In this document: positions 8,192 through 16,507 of the stretch, piece by piece
How the letters are laid out: each line of letters opens with the position of its first letter
How positions within the stretch are numbered: position 1 is the first letter of the stretch
DNA from: Butyrivibrio sp. UBA3740
Lineage (GTDB): Bacteria; Bacillota; Clostridia; Lachnospirales; Lachnospiraceae
Direction: 5' to 3'
Assembly (NCBI GenBank): GCA_002372465.1
Contig: DFGW01000040.1
Span: forward strand, 1 to 17,046
DNA: 17,046 nucleotides
The notes under the pieces: generated by a model
Database searches by the model: none
What the model was told of the DNA's origin: nothing
What the model saw: only the letters and a program-made list of their open reading frames with translations
Position numbers and translations under genes: made by a program

Positions 8192-11100
8192 ATGGATAAA
8201 TCTCTTATAGCCGAACATGAGAAGATAGAATTAAGCCCGGAAGAGAAAAAGTTAGTAGTCGATTCTCTTGAAAAAAAGCAGGCAACGTCAGATTCAATAA
8301 ATACAGCTTTGACCAAAAAAAACACTGATTTTGAGCAGGACTGGGAAAAGCAGAACTACGAAACTCATAAGCTCAGATTTGAGAAGGGTTACTATGACCT
8401 TTGGAAGGCCAATGAGAAACAACAATATGAAGAAGCGCTAAAAAACGTCACCGACTTTAAGATTGAGGGAGCTCTTGGTGGTAAATTTGAGCAGCAGCTG
8501 CAGCCCGGAGACAGGTTCTTCTGGAAGACAAGGAATAGCGAAGCTAAGAAAATAGCGAAATATAAACGTGAAAACAATAATCCTCCCAGGGTTAAGTTTG
8601 ATAAAAATACTGTCCGTGAGATGAGTGCGCTGGATAAGTATCAGGAATACCATGTTGATTATTTTCAGTCCAGGAACCATCAGGAGGAGTATTACAGAAA
8701 ATACGTTACGAAGGGCGCGGAGTTTGGTGCAAAATGGCAAAATAATATAAAGGCTCAGAGTCAAAGGTTTGGAACTTTCTTTGGCACTGCCAAAGGCGCA
8801 CTGGATACCATCAAAGATTCTGTTTTAGGGGCGGCCGGTATCTATGGCAAGGAGGCGATGGAAAAGAAATATTCACGAAAGAACGAACTGGACGAAGGAC
8901 TTCGCCCTTTCTTTTCCATGACCAAAAAGATCCTTTTATGGAAAAAGCAGGTTGGTCTTCTGGGCACAGAGACCCAGGAGGAAAGAGATGATGGATCCAA
9001 GTACAACAAGAGGATCCTTAAGACATATACAACCGGTAAACCTGAGGACAGGGTAAAGGTAATGGATGAACTGGCTAAAAAGCTTCTTAACTTTAAGCTT
9101 ACACCCAATATGTTCACCAACAAGTATATGGCCAAGAATATGCTTCAGATGCAGCGTTATACAGATATGCTCAAGGGCTTTGTAGAACTGACAAAGTATA
9201 ATCCTGATTATCTTGATACAAGAAATAAAGATGCAGTTCATACATCCCCGGAGATGGCGGCGCTTGTCAGGAGCCGGATTATTCTGATGCAGCCCATTAT
9301 GAGCCGTTTCATGGAAAAGCATGCCAAGTATTTTGGATATAGAAAGGATAAGAAATTAGAAGGTGCCAACATGATAGATGCAAAGCCTTCTGATTTTGAA
9401 AATGATGACCAGTATAAGGAATTTATACAGCAGACCTGGGAGATGGTTAAAGCAGCCTATAATTCTACTACTGACTTCATGGATGAAATGGCGGATGAAA
9501 GACTTGCTGAAGTTTTAAGCAGAAGAGAACAGCAGGCAATAGATAACAGAGAGAAAAGAAATAAGGACCGGAAGGATACTGAGCTGGATGACAGCAAGTT
9601 CCAGATTAAATATGATTCTGACGGAAGCCTTGCAGCTAAGCTTTTAGATTTAAAGAAAAAAATAACCACAAATCCCTATGTCTATGAACTTTATGGGCCC
9701 GACCTGGAAAAACTCTTTGGAAAGATCAACGAAATGACAAGACGTCTTGATGAGATAAAAGCCAGAACTGATCTTTTGCCCGCTATTCGTGAGTATAGGC
9801 AAAGTGGCAGCTCCAATTTTGACATTAAGACAATAGATGGCTTTGAGAATATGTGGTCGGCTTATGTTGCCAAGGAAGAGGCAAGGGTAGAGGCTGAGAA
9901 TACAATACTTCAAAGCCAGATTAAATCCTATGAAGAGGCTATAAATTATCTGGTGGATCAAAAGCTTGATGACAGTAAATTTAAGCTTACTGAACCTTCT
10001 GAAGAAGTGAAAAATGTGCTTACATTTGAAAGCATGGGCCATGTGTTTGAGATTGAGAAAGCCTTCAAGTACAACGACATTCTATACAAACACCTGAAGT
10101 ATTATAAATTCGATAAATATGAGAACTTTAAGGATGAGAAGGGCAAAGTTGTTGAGATCAAGGACCTCTGGTCACAGTACAACTTTACGCTTCTTAAACG
10201 CGGCCTTGAGAGAGCACGTACTGTCAACAAAATGAAGGACGGAAAGACTCAGGTTGAGATAAATGATCCCACCAAGCTGAATAATATTCAAAGAAGAGAG
10301 ATTTGCAGGAAAAAATACAATGAATACGCTGCCAGGAAAAATGAGTTCAAGCTTACTCCCAAGGAGCTTGTCAAAACGAATATTGAAGAACTTATAGCAA
10401 GATATAAACTCAACGAGGATATTGACATTACCAAGGATGAGAGCTATGAACGTTACTTTGAAATGAAGAGTATTGCAGTTATGGCTAATGATCTGCACCT
10501 CGATCCTACAGGGGGGAAAATAGACGGCTTTAAGGAACTGAGAGATATTGATATGGATGAGTTTAAAATCCGCTTACAACTGTTTTCGGATTACTTTAAA
10601 CGTTGGGAAGGTCAGATGGCTTATACCAAGTCCGAAGCCTATGCATACATCGGCGATGCAGCTGATATGCTGGGGAATAATGCCATTATAGAGGGTATTA
10701 GGGAAAAGTATGGGAATTTGAGGCTGAATGCTATTACTCAAGAGCTGAGCGATGAATGGGACAATGATAAGTTAGATGAAAATACAAAGAATATGATTGG
10801 GGAGTTGTCCTGGTTTGTTTGGGGTATGGCGACTGTCAGTGACTACAAAGTCAAGCAGATCAAAGAATTCAACAAGGATGCTTATGTTGCTTATAAAGCT
10901 AAGTTTTTGGCTGAAAAACTTAGAAAGCAGGTTACCACGACCTATGAGATAGATTTTGAAGAAATGGTCGAAAAGGGATTAGTCAAGAACAGTCCTGATG
11001 AAAAGGCAAAATATCTTGCCCGTATAGATACAGCTATTACTTTAAAGGATAAGTGCGATAAATTTTTCAGTAATTACAGAAAGGGTAATAAGGAGCTTCA

Positions 11101-14100
11101 CATTGATCCTAGGTGGTCTGACAAAGAAAAAAGTAATTATCTGAGTGCTAACTACCACAAAATGGTAGATCTGGTAAAAAAATTTGACAAAAAATATTGC
11201 AGCGAAGAGTACATAATTGAAAATATGACTCAGGTACTTGAAGATGTAAAATTCTGCACTGAATTCTGCGAACTTGCCAAGGCTGATGGGACTAATAACT
11301 GGGAGATCATACAAGGAATAGAGGGACATGGCATAAAGGATGGAGAGGATATGTTCAGATTTGAGCAAATTTCCATTACCCTTTCGGATTATGTGGCCTC
11401 TATCCTGGCAGACTATGGAATTGCAGATGTTACTGCGAGTGCCTATATTGGTACCAGACAAGATAGTAAGAGAAGTCTTTTGCTGCGTGACAGTAAATAT
11501 ACTGATGAGCTTATGGCTGCTAAAATAGAGGGACAAATAGCTCTCAAAGAGGAAGTTAAAGCAGGTGCCAAGGCAAATGAACTTGAGGAAAAGATTAAGG
11601 AGGTTGAAAAGCTTCGCCATGAAGAGGAAATAAAAAATCAGGAACTGATGAAGAAAGATGGACCATATGATAAACTTTCCAAGGAAAAGCAGGCGGAGTA
11701 TGAGTTTTTTGAGCCTACCGGTCATAGGCTGACGGAGGAACAGAAGCAGGAATATGCGGTTAAAGGCAATAATATTAAGGGAATTACTGTTGTCTTAAAG
11801 CGCAAAAATAAGTATGACGCACTCTATAAGGAGTTACTTGATAAGAGAATAAACAAAAGTACTGAAGAGGAAAACGAATTCTGGGATAGATTCTTTAAAA
11901 AGAACAGGCTTGCAGATAAGATACTGGATGAGGAAGAGAAACTTGGTAAAGACGAAAAAGTAGATTACATTTCAAAGACCAAGAATAAGCTCCATGGCCA
12001 GTTAATGGAAATGATCGATTATAAGCCCCTTGTCAAGTACAGAAACTATTCGGAAGAGCTGTTTAATTATATTAACAAGAATTTTGCCGACGCTGATCTT
12101 ACAGATCCGGCGGCTGTTAAGAATGCACTTGAAAAGGCACAAAAAGCCTGGTTCTTCCAACTCTCTGCCGGAGCTAAGAGAGAGGCCTGGCTTCGTCGTT
12201 TAGAGTATGACAAGAGATCTGACAGCATGAGCGATTACTTCCTCTGGAAGAATTCCAAGGAAAATGATGAGGCCATTTTATCAATAGCTAATGACTTCGG
12301 TAAGTACGAATTCGCTAAAAATAATATCGGAACCATAAGGAAAATCATGGATACCATAACAGAAGCCGATGCATGTATCAATGATATCCAGACGCCCGAG
12401 TTCATGGACAGACTTAAGGAAACATTGGAGCTTAAGGGAATTGATGAGCGTCAGTTCATGTTCCTGTTAAGAAAGCACAACGTGGGCACATCAGGCCTTG
12501 CAAACACCAAGTCTGATGCTAATAAGGCAAGGCAAAATAAGGCGGATGTAGATAAATATCTTGATATCGGAAACAAATATGATTTCCTTAAAGCAGTTGC
12601 AAAGGATGTCCTTGCCTGCAAAGACGAACTGAAACTTGAAAAACTCAATGAACAATACATCCTTGAAAATTTTGAGAAATGCTACTTTATCGCCAATAAA
12701 ATGGCTGCATTCCAGCAACTGTATTACGGCGAAATGACTGCTTTCAGGGTAATGGAGAATGAAGGTGGTAGCGAGGCGGAAATTGCAGCCGAAGTTAAAA
12801 AGTATTTTGATAAGGGGCATGGAGAGGAATATGGTCTTTATTACAATACCGTCATGGCTGTGGCCAACAAATACGGCGTATCTGCTAACGGAATGCTTAA
12901 TTTTGGACTTACCCCTGAACAAATCGAAGCTGTAAGGACTTCACAGGCAGATTCCCAAAAGCTGAAGAATACAATCGACGATAATCTTAATAACGCGAAT
13001 TCAAGATTTGGTGCGAGCATAGATTCAAGATATAAGGCAGTCAGTATGAAGGATAAGGCCATGGTGATCGATGGTCTCCTTAGTACCAGCTTTGCAGGAA
13101 TAGAACCTGAAAAAGAACTGCCCCGGTATTTAAAGAAAAAATTCCTGGGCGAGGAGTGGCTTAATAGTATAAAAACCTTCTATTCCGAATATGACAAGGC
13201 ATATCAGGGAGCGTGGGGATTCATCAAGGAAACCCAGGACTATGAGAATGACAATAGTAAAGTGTCATTTACCAAGCGTGCATTTGATTATCCTGAGGCT
13301 ATGTTCCTTATGTCTAAAAATGACTCTGATATGGCAAACATGCACAAGACCAAATATACCGATCTGGCAACAAACTTCAGTAATCTCTTTGCCCGGGATA
13401 AGACAAATGTAGGCAGAAACCTTTCGGTAATTGATGAGGATAAGTGCAAGAGGACAATAAAACGTCTTAGTGAACTGGGACTGATTGGAAGTGGCTCTAA
13501 GAATAATGCTAATATCAAAAAAAATATTATCAGCGAAGAGTTCTTCAATAAAAATTTCAGCGCTGATTTCTTTGAGGATATGATCAACGCAGAGAACTAC
13601 TGTATGATGTTTGAGCAGAATGATGACTTCCTGAATCTGACAGACTATAAAGGACAGTATTTCAAAGCTAAGCAGATGAGCATGGAACAAAATGATGCTA
13701 TGAAACTGCGTTGGGAAAGTCTTGGGGATGCACAGAAAAAATTAAATATGTTAAAGAGTGAGAAGAAGACTATTGAAGATTATATTATTCCTGTGAAATT
13801 ACAGATAGAACAGAACAGAAAAGACGGGGAGTCGGAAGATAACCTTGAAGCACAGAAAACTTATATAACTTCACTTAAACAGCAAGCGAGGGCTAAAGAT
13901 AAAGAGATCGCGGATTGCAGGAAGGAAATTGACCATCATTGGTCAATAATTCATAAAGCAAAGGACGCTTATTCGCCGTTCATTAAGTACTATTCAGATG
14001 AAAAGCTGGCAACACTGGAAGAACTCAGTAAAGTCTTTTCAGATAAGCGAAACCGCTTTATGATTTCACATTACGTGGATCTGTTTATCAGTTACCTTGC

Positions 14101-14362
14101 TAAAAATGGCGTCAAGGCCGATGGCGGTTTTGTCAACAGCGACATCTATGATACGATTCTAAGGCATAGGATGGTCTACAGGGAGAATAATGTAAAAGCA
14201 GGATATTCCATCAGTAAACCAGAGGCTTTGGAGGTTGGCGATGAAGCCACAAAGGATCTGACAGTTAAAATGGAAGAGTCCTTTGCAGCAAAGACACAGT
14301 ATATTACTAGCGGTAAATACCTGAATGACTATAAAGATATGATAAAGGCTAAGAAGAAATAA
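8192..14362 (+). CDS. Giant repeat-containing protein of unknown function, paralogue B (2056 aa)
   Basis: A full-length, co-linear paralogue of the giant at 1133; no family is recognised. Residues 236-385 match A 228-377 at 116 of 150 positions. Residues 1378-1458 match A 1346-1426 at 61 of 81, including the identical run KGIDERQFMFLLRKHNVG. The five helical modules recur at about 300-385, 730-813, 985-1086, 1463-1572 and 1748-1981 (for example SEEYIIENM 1004-1012, NEQYILENF 1486-1494, SEEFFNKNF 1781-1789). Regions ~1105-1180 and ~1818-1925 are likely coiled coil. The second of these is essentially unalignable with A although both flanks are conserved. There is no signal peptide, membrane segment or recognisable catalytic motif. 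It ends in KAKKK like A. It is the last gene of the operon, 14 nt before the hairpin at 14377. Keeping a second intact 6-kb frame implies selection on both copies. Confidence 0.9.
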   Translation: MDKSLIAEHEKIELSPEEKKLVVDSLEKKQATSDSINTALTKKNTDFEQDWEKQNYETHKLRFEKGYYDLWKANEKQQYEEALKNVTDFKIEGALGGKFEQQLQPGDRFFWKTRNSEAKKIAKYKRENNNPPRVKFDKNTVREMSALDKYQEYHVDYFQSRNHQEEYYRKYVTKGAEFGAKWQNNIKAQSQRFGTFFGTAKGALDTIKDSVLGAAGIYGKEAMEKKYSRKNELDEGLRPFFSMTKKILLWKKQVGLLGTETQEERDDGSKYNKRILKTYTTGKPEDRVKVMDELAKKLLNFKLTPNMFTNKYMAKNMLQMQRYTDMLKGFVELTKYNPDYLDTRNKDAVHTSPEMAALVRSRIILMQPIMSRFMEKHAKYFGYRKDKKLEGANMIDAKPSDFENDDQYKEFIQQTWEMVKAAYNSTTDFMDEMADERLAEVLSRREQQAIDNREKRNKDRKDTELDDSKFQIKYDSDGSLAAKLLDLKKKITTNPYVYELYGPDLEKLFGKINEMTRRLDEIKARTDLLPAIREYRQSGSSNFDIKTIDGFENMWSAYVAKEEARVEAENTILQSQIKSYEEAINYLVDQKLDDSKFKLTEPSEEVKNVLTFESMGHVFEIEKAFKYNDILYKHLKYYKFDKYENFKDEKGKVVEIKDLWSQYNFTLLKRGLERARTVNKMKDGKTQVEINDPTKLNNIQRREICRKKYNEYAARKNEFKLTPKELVKTNIEELIARYKLNEDIDITKDESYERYFEMKSIAVMANDLHLDPTGGKIDGFKELRDIDMDEFKIRLQLFSDYFKRWEGQMAYTKSEAYAYIGDAADMLGNNAIIEGIREKYGNLRLNAITQELSDEWDNDKLDENTKNMIGELSWFVWGMATVSDYKVKQIKEFNKDAYVAYKAKFLAEKLRKQVTTTYEIDFEEMVEKGLVKNSPDEKAKYLARIDTAITLKDKCDKFFSNYRKGNKELHIDPRWSDKEKSNYLSANYHKMVDLVKKFDKKYCSEEYIIENMTQVLEDVKFCTEFCELAKADGTNNWEIIQGIEGHGIKDGEDMFRFEQISITLSDYVASILADYGIADVTASAYIGTRQDSKRSLLLRDSKYTDELMAAKIEGQIALKEEVKAGAKANELEEKIKEVEKLRHEEEIKNQELMKKDGPYDKLSKEKQAEYEFFEPTGHRLTEEQKQEYAVKGNNIKGITVVLKRKNKYDALYKELLDKRINKSTEEENEFWDRFFKKNRLADKILDEEEKLGKDEKVDYISKTKNKLHGQLMEMIDYKPLVKYRNYSEELFNYINKNFADADLTDPAAVKNALEKAQKAWFFQLSAGAKREAWLRRLEYDKRSDSMSDYFLWKNSKENDEAILSIANDFGKYEFAKNNIGTIRKIMDTITEADACINDIQTPEFMDRLKETLELKGIDERQFMFLLRKHNVGTSGLANTKSDANKARQNKADVDKYLDIGNKYDFLKAVAKDVLACKDELKLEKLNEQYILENFEKCYFIANKMAAFQQLYYGEMTAFRVMENEGGSEAEIAAEVKKYFDKGHGEEYGLYYNTVMAVANKYGVSANGMLNFGLTPEQIEAVRTSQADSQKLKNTIDDNLNNANSRFGASIDSRYKAVSMKDKAMVIDGLLSTSFAGIEPEKELPRYLKKKFLGEEWLNSIKTFYSEYDKAYQGAWGFIKETQDYENDNSKVSFTKRAFDYPEAMFLMSKNDSDMANMHKTKYTDLATNFSNLFARDKTNVGRNLSVIDEDKCKRTIKRLSELGLIGSGSKNNANIKKNIISEEFFNKNFSADFFEDMINAENYCMMFEQNDDFLNLTDYKGQYFKAKQMSMEQNDAMKLRWESLGDAQKKLNMLKSEKKTIEDYIIPVKLQIEQNRKDGESEDNLEAQKTYITSLKQQARAKDKEIADCRKEIDHHWSIIHKAKDAYSPFIKYYSDEKLATLEELSKVFSDKRNRFMISHYVDLFISYLAKNGVKADGGFVNSDIYDTILRHRMVYRENNVKAGYSISKPEALEVGDEATKDLTVKMEESFAAKTQYITSGKYLNDYKDMIKAKKK

Positions 14363-14372
14363 TAGGAGTTTG

Positions 14373-14420
14373 AAAAAATAGAGTCCCCGGTTCTAAAAAC
14401 CGGAGACTCTATTATATTGC
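14373..14420 (-). terminator. Terminator between the convergent giant B and GGDEF genes
   Basis: A 16-nt inverted repeat, AATAGAGTCCCCGGTT (14377-14392) and AACCGGAGACTCTATT (14398-14413), with a 5-nt loop. Read on the minus strand, all 16 positions can pair (one as U-G), and the stem's terminal U continues into four more U (six in all), so it is a strong terminator for the GGDEF gene. Read on the plus strand, the same position is a C-A mismatch and only TATATT follows. It should therefore be weaker for the giant operon. Confidence 0.8.
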
Positions 14421-14422
14421 GT

Positions 14423-15868
14423 TCAGCGCCTCTTTTCAGGATATTTTTCGTAGAAGGCGTTTTTATCTTTATACATGGCTTCGTCGGCATATCTCATGGC
14501 AAGTCGCAGCTGACCGTCGTTTTCGTCGTGATAGTAACCTATGGCGAAGTATATCCAGTCCGGATCGCAGGCTTTTTGCCTGGTCTCTTCGATTTTTGCT
14601 TCGAAGTTCTTCTGACTGTCAAAGGAGATTATCACAAATTCATCGCCACCAGCGCGGTATATCTTATCCCCTGTGAAGATCTCTTTTAACAGGGCAGCGG
14701 AGTAAACAAGGAGCTTGTCACCCAGATCGTGGCCACCGTTATCATTAATGGTCTTAAGACCGTTGAGATCGAAGAATCCCACATTGAAGGGGCGGGGATT
14801 AAACTCAAGCTTTAAGGACAGCTCGTCAACGTTGACGTTCATACAGTTTCGGTTGAATACTCCGGTGAGCATGTCCACGTTGCTGAGATATTCAAGCCTT
14901 TGCAGGAACAGGTGGTTTGCTACTTCCGAGGTCAGGAAGAAGGATACCAGCTCCAGTGTTTCTTTTAACCTTATCAGATGCTCTGTGTCAAAGTTGGTGA
15001 TGTAAAGATATCCGATAACCTCATTTTGATGAACAAAGGGAACCAGAACAAGAGCTTCAACTTTGTTTGCTCTAAGAGTCTTTACCCACTTAGGAGCTTT
15101 GGTCTCTATAAAGTCCAGATCTGCCGGCTCTTTGATAATGATGCTGTTGGTTTCCTTAACGAGTCCTTCCCAGCTTTCAATGATCTCATAAGGGAAGTGG
15201 GAAAAGATCTCTTTGATGTCCAGCTCGTTATTTCTAACCGAAGAACTGATCACTTCAAAGGTCTTTTGGTCCTTGTCCACGGTCAGGATGCTGGCTGCAT
15301 AGCTCTGGGTATATTCACGAATATCTTCAGTAACAGCCTGCATGCTGGTTTCGAATTTGTTATCATTCCTTAGCTCTAAGCAGGACTTAATGACAAAGCT
15401 TGCAATATCAGGCGAAACTGAAGCAAACTGACCTGAGTCCATCTCCTTATTCAGGGTATACATGAACTGACAGTAGGCAATGTTAGGATCTTCGCTTTCA
15501 CCTGCAACGGGAAGGAGAATATCCTGGGTCCAGAAACCGTACATTCTGGTAGTATCCACATAGGTATTGATAAACTCCTTTTTCCAGGCGGCTCTGAAGC
15601 ACACATCCTCGAAGTTGGGCTCCTTTGGAAGATGAGCGGTATACAGCTGCCCTTCAATAGTTTCCTGGAAGCTCTCGTAGTCCGGCATGGGTCCGCCTTC
15701 TGTTGCGGCGAACATGTCATAATAGCTCTTTTTAAACAGCTCGTTTATGGCATAGAAACGTATTTCTCCACAGCTGCCATCAGGGTTTTTTACTACTGAA
15801 AGAACTGAGCAGGGGATGGGAGAAAGATTTGCACATTGCTTCAATAATTCGTAAGTTAGTTTAGCCAT
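14423..15868 (-). CDS. GGDEF-domain protein, probable diguanylate cyclase with N-terminal sensor region
   Basis: A predicted cytoplasmic enzyme of 481 aa that makes cyclic di-GMP from two GTP. The C-terminal domain (about residues 328-475) has DMLTGVFNR, the metal-site strand FFDLNGLKTIND, GGHDLGD and an intact GGDEF (407-411) within RAGGDEFVI, so catalysis is expected. The allosteric inhibitory site RxxD, normally five residues before GGDEF, reads FTGD, so product inhibition is probably absent. Residues ~170-320 resemble a GAF domain (strands around ALVLVPFVHQNEVIGYLYI). Residues 1-140 form an unassigned, possibly PAS-like region. No membrane segment is seen. I chose the ATG at 15868 because AAGGTGAGG (15880-15872) lies just upstream; a GTG at 15877 would sit inside that ribosome binding site. 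It is transcribed toward the giant operon and has its own promoter and terminator, so it is probably unrelated in function. Confidence 0.9.
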   Translation of the reverse strand: MAKLTYELLKQCANLSPIPCSVLSVVKNPDGSCGEIRFYAINELFKKSYYDMFAATEGGPMPDYESFQETIEGQLYTAHLPKEPNFEDVCFRAAWKKEFINTYVDTTRMYGFWTQDILLPVAGESEDPNIAYCQFMYTLNKEMDSGQFASVSPDIASFVIKSCLELRNDNKFETSMQAVTEDIREYTQSYAASILTVDKDQKTFEVISSSVRNNELDIKEIFSHFPYEIIESWEGLVKETNSIIIKEPADLDFIETKAPKWVKTLRANKVEALVLVPFVHQNEVIGYLYITNFDTEHLIRLKETLELVSFFLTSEVANHLFLQRLEYLSNVDMLTGVFNRNCMNVNVDELSLKLEFNPRPFNVGFFDLNGLKTINDNGGHDLGDKLLVYSAALLKEIFTGDKIYRAGGDEFVIISFDSQKNFEAKIEETRQKACDPDWIYFAIGYYHDENDGQLRLAMRYADEAMYKDKNAFYEKYPEKRR

Positions 15869-15915
15869 TTTCCTCACCTTATTGATTTTTGATCGTTATA
15901 GAAGTACGACATCAC

Positions 15916-15950
15916 GATAATATTTTTACCATTCTATATTATCATATCAA
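15916..15950 (-). promoter_or_regulatory. Candidate promoter with overlapping dyad upstream of the GGDEF gene
   Basis: On the minus strand, TTGATA (15950-15945) and TAAAAA (15928-15923) form a fair -35/-10 pair with a 16-nt spacer. They lie about 55 nt before the start codon. Overlapping them is an 8-bp inverted repeat, GATAATAT (15916-15923) and ATATTATC (15936-15943), with a 12-nt spacer. The half-sites are centred 20 bp apart, as for a dimeric repressor. The promoter assignment rests on sequence match only, in an AT-rich stretch. Confidence 0.4.
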
Positions 15951-16010
15951 GACATCTGTTACATGATTGATAAGGCGCCAAATTATGAAAATCCTATTAA
16001 AAAAGTCGGG

Positions 16011-16063
16011 TTCCTTGAAAGGGGAGAGTGCGTTATAATAGATGGGGAGAAGGAGGGGCGTGT
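16011..16063 (+). promoter_or_regulatory. Candidate promoter and ribosome binding site of the nfeD-SPFH operon
   Basis: A perfect -10 box TATAAT lies at 16034-16039. TTGAAA (16015-16020) is a good -35 sequence but only 13 nt away, too close for the vegetative sigma factor. At 17-nt spacing the hexamer is TTCCTT. Either the -35 is weak or an activator or alternative sigma factor is used. AAGGAGG (16050-16056) precedes the ATG at 16064 by 7 nt and is strong. The -10 box falls inside an apparent upstream in-frame extension, which rules out the GTG at 16028 as the start. Confidence 0.5.
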
Positions 16064-16507
16064 ATGGATATCTCTATTTCTATTATCTGGCTGGTTATCA
16101 CAGTTATCCTGTCTGTAATTGAGATCTTCACCCTGGGCCTTGTTACTATCTGGTTTGCCGCCGGTGCTGCAGTAGCTTTTATACTGTCTTTGTTTGATGC
16201 GCCTATGGCAGTTCAGGTGGGAGCTTTTCTGGTGGTTTCCATAGCTGTTCTGGTGCTGGTAAGGCCTATTGCCACCAAGTACTTTAACAGCAGGCTCAAG
16301 AAGACCAATATAGATGCCTATGTTGGCAGGAAGCTTATAGCCAAGACAGAGATCGATAATCTCCATGGAACAGGTAAAGTTGACATGGACGGATCCACGT
16401 GGCTGGCTGTCTCCAGCGTTGATAACATAGTTATCCCGGCAGGGAGTGAAGTCAAAGTGGTTGAAGTTAAAGGAGCAAAGCTTATTGTTGAAAGGGAGGA
16501 CATTTAA
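16064..16507 (+). CDS. NfeD-like membrane protein with OB-fold domain
   Basis: A 147-aa protein of the short NfeD type, an integral membrane partner of SPFH proteins that is thought to help organise membrane microdomains. Residues ~5-42 are two hydrophobic segments with little between them (IIWLVITVILSVI, LVTIWFAAGAAVAFIL). A third spans ~48-67 (VQVGAFLVVSIAVLVLV). Residues ~84-147 form a beta-rich soluble domain, VGRKLIAKTEID...GTGKVDMDGSTWLAVS...IPAGSEVKVVEVKGAKLIVE, with the arrangement typical of the NfeD OB fold. There is no N-terminal serine protease domain, so it is the short form. Its TAA (16505-16507) is followed at once by the ATG of the SPFH gene, so the two are translationally linked. 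Confidence 0.88.
   Translation: MDISISIIWLVITVILSVIEIFTLGLVTIWFAAGAAVAFILSLFDAPMAVQVGAFLVVSIAVLVLVRPIATKYFNSRLKKTNIDAYVGRKLIAKTEIDNLHGTGKVDMDGSTWLAVSSVDNIVIPAGSEVKVVEVKGAKLIVEREDI

Larger units (their letters stand above)
7282..14362 (+). repeat. Tandem duplicated cassette, copy 2 (GNAT + giant protein)
   Basis: The second copy of the GNAT + giant unit, directly after copy 1. The intergenic sequences have diverged almost completely. Two exceptions are GATAATTGAT, found at 7228-7237 just before this copy and at 181-190 before copy 1, and the ribosome-binding context of the giant genes. No transposase, integrase or flanking direct repeat was seen that would explain the duplication by a mobile element. 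Confidence 0.85.

Noticed and set aside
11042..11725. A 227-codon open frame on the minus strand inside giant B, and many similar ones opposite both giants
   Set aside because: They lie fully inside the well-conserved giant coding frames, have no good ribosome binding site, and give Leu/Ile/Ser/Phe-rich peptides. That composition is expected from the complement of Lys/Glu-rich genes.
236..14362. Assembly artefact as the cause of the tandem duplication
   Set aside because: The copies differ at about a third of GNAT residues and more in the giants, and the spacers are unrelated. Two distinct loci are real.
1133..14362. Known large-protein classes for the giants: RTX toxin, LXG/WXG effector, NTPase-type defence protein, metalloprotease
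   Set aside because: I found no Gly/Asp nonapeptide repeats, WXG or LXG start, Walker A loop or HExxH. Short near matches such as GGEEGKLA and HDTHTEA do not fit the motifs.
236..14362. Mobile element carrying the cassettes
   Set aside because: No transposase, integrase, flanking tRNA or terminal repeats are seen at the edges within this window. The segment is flanked by ordinary chromosomal-type genes.
15869..15877. GTG start at 15877 for the GGDEF protein
   Set aside because: It sits within the AAGGTGAGG ribosome binding site that serves the ATG at 15868, and nothing suitable lies upstream of it.
16015..16039. TTGAAA / TATAAT as a standard sigma-70 type promoter
   Set aside because: The spacer is only 13 nt. 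The -10 is kept as likely, but this -35 pairing is not accepted.
16028..16063. Upstream GTG start giving a 159-aa NfeD protein
   Set aside because: The extension overlaps the -10 box and the AAGGAGG ribosome binding site, and it adds a non-hydrophobic leader. The ATG at 16064 has ideal spacing.
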